NCBI RefSeq assembly: GCF_900143055.1
Contig: NZ_FRCW01000002.1
Coordinates: 400,889 to 464,888, forward strand
Origin: Fibrobacter sp. UWR3
GTDB taxonomy: Bacteria; Fibrobacterota; Fibrobacteria; Fibrobacterales; Fibrobacteraceae
Length of the DNA: 64,000 nt
Direction: 5' to 3'
Shown here: one piece after another, positions 63,933 through 64,000 of the stretch
Layout: each line of letters begins with the position of its first letter
Position numbering within the stretch: position 1 is the first letter of the stretch
Notes under the pieces: model-generated
Database searches by the model: none
What the model was told of the DNA's origin: nothing
Seen by the model: the letters and a program-made list of their open reading frames with translations, nothing else
Translations under genes and position numbers: made by a program

Positions 63933-64000
63933 ATGAGTCGGTTAAGTAAACAACTAATTCGGGAGAAGGTCGAGGAGATTCGGAAGCACAAGTTTTTCGA
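63933..64000 (+). CDS. Possible start of a sigma-54-controlled gene, cut by window edge
   Basis: Open frame from the ATG at 63933: MSRLSKQLIREKVEEIRKHKFF, basic and helical, continuing beyond the window. The predicted transcription start lies at or one base before this ATG and the AAGGGGG before it would not be transcribed, so the message would be almost leaderless. The true start may lie further right; the assignment is tentative. Confidence 0.35.
   Translation, partial: MSRLSKQLIREKVEEIRKHKFF

Overview
The window reads as chromosomal DNA of a Fibrobacter-type bacterium, an anaerobic Gram-negative rumen or gut fibre degrader. The strongest markers are three lipoproteins at 3252-7938 with the Fibrobacter succinogenes major paralogous (FISUMP) domain. 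Serine-rich linkers behind lipoproteins and surface proteins, a class III (oxygen-sensitive) ribonucleotide reductase, and envelope genes (bamD, LptF/LptG-type permeases) agree with this. Most of the window is GC-rich and densely coding. The FISUMP block and one small lipoprotein at 17019 are visibly more AT-rich.

Layout. 1-7938: a subtilase cut by the left edge, then a degenerating tandem array of FISUMP lipoproteins and a small exported protein. 8067-13239: an overlapping three-gene run (primase-helicase-like protein, GT4 glycosyltransferase, LTA-synthase-like enzyme). 13236-16807: a barrel-like protein, a field of structured repeats, and an MMPL/RND exporter. 17435-25912 (minus strand): a surface-glycan operon with flippase, LicD-like transferase, PLP enzyme, LicC-like nucleotidyltransferase, two glycosyltransferases and a second LTA-synthase-like enzyme. 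26043-30634: rpiB, a START-like protein, a UbiD-family decarboxylase and an exported metalloprotease. 30861-36372 (minus): GH57 branching enzyme, DUF4912 protein, outer-membrane protein and lipoprotein. 36465-37805: thrC. 37946-44881 (minus): two giant exported proteins with related C-termini. 44980-47458: hemW, a tiny membrane protein and a membrane-bound class III nucleotide cyclase. 47441-48217: a tRNA-Gly gene with a perfect sigma-70 promoter, followed by an array of tRNA 3'-end remnants and structured elements. 48248-53127 (minus): a carbohydrate-binding-like lipoprotein and the anaerobic ribonucleotide reductase genes, with the glycyl-radical domain on its own 48-codon gene and NrdR-like boxes upstream. 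53397-60062 (minus): a five-gene run of LptF/G permeases, a diguanylate cyclase, a sodium/solute symporter and a SIMPL protein. 60127-63813: bamD, a barrel-like protein and a PHP-domain hydrolase. The right edge carries a textbook sigma-54 promoter.

The most unusual material is (1) a family of small hairpins in which flanks and loop (TAC, or GTA on the other strand) stay constant while the two stem arms change together, found between genes and once in frame inside a gene; (2) the tRNA-Gly gene trailed by four or five copies of its own 3' end, alternating with three-stem elements that keep one architecture with different stem sequences; (3) the split anaerobic ribonucleotide reductase; (4) a glycan operon that pairs LicC- and LicD-like proteins with a PLP enzyme instead of a choline kinase; and (5) a CHC2-zinc-finger primase joined to a RecA-fold domain whose Walker A motif has decayed. 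All functions are read from sequence motifs; no search was run.
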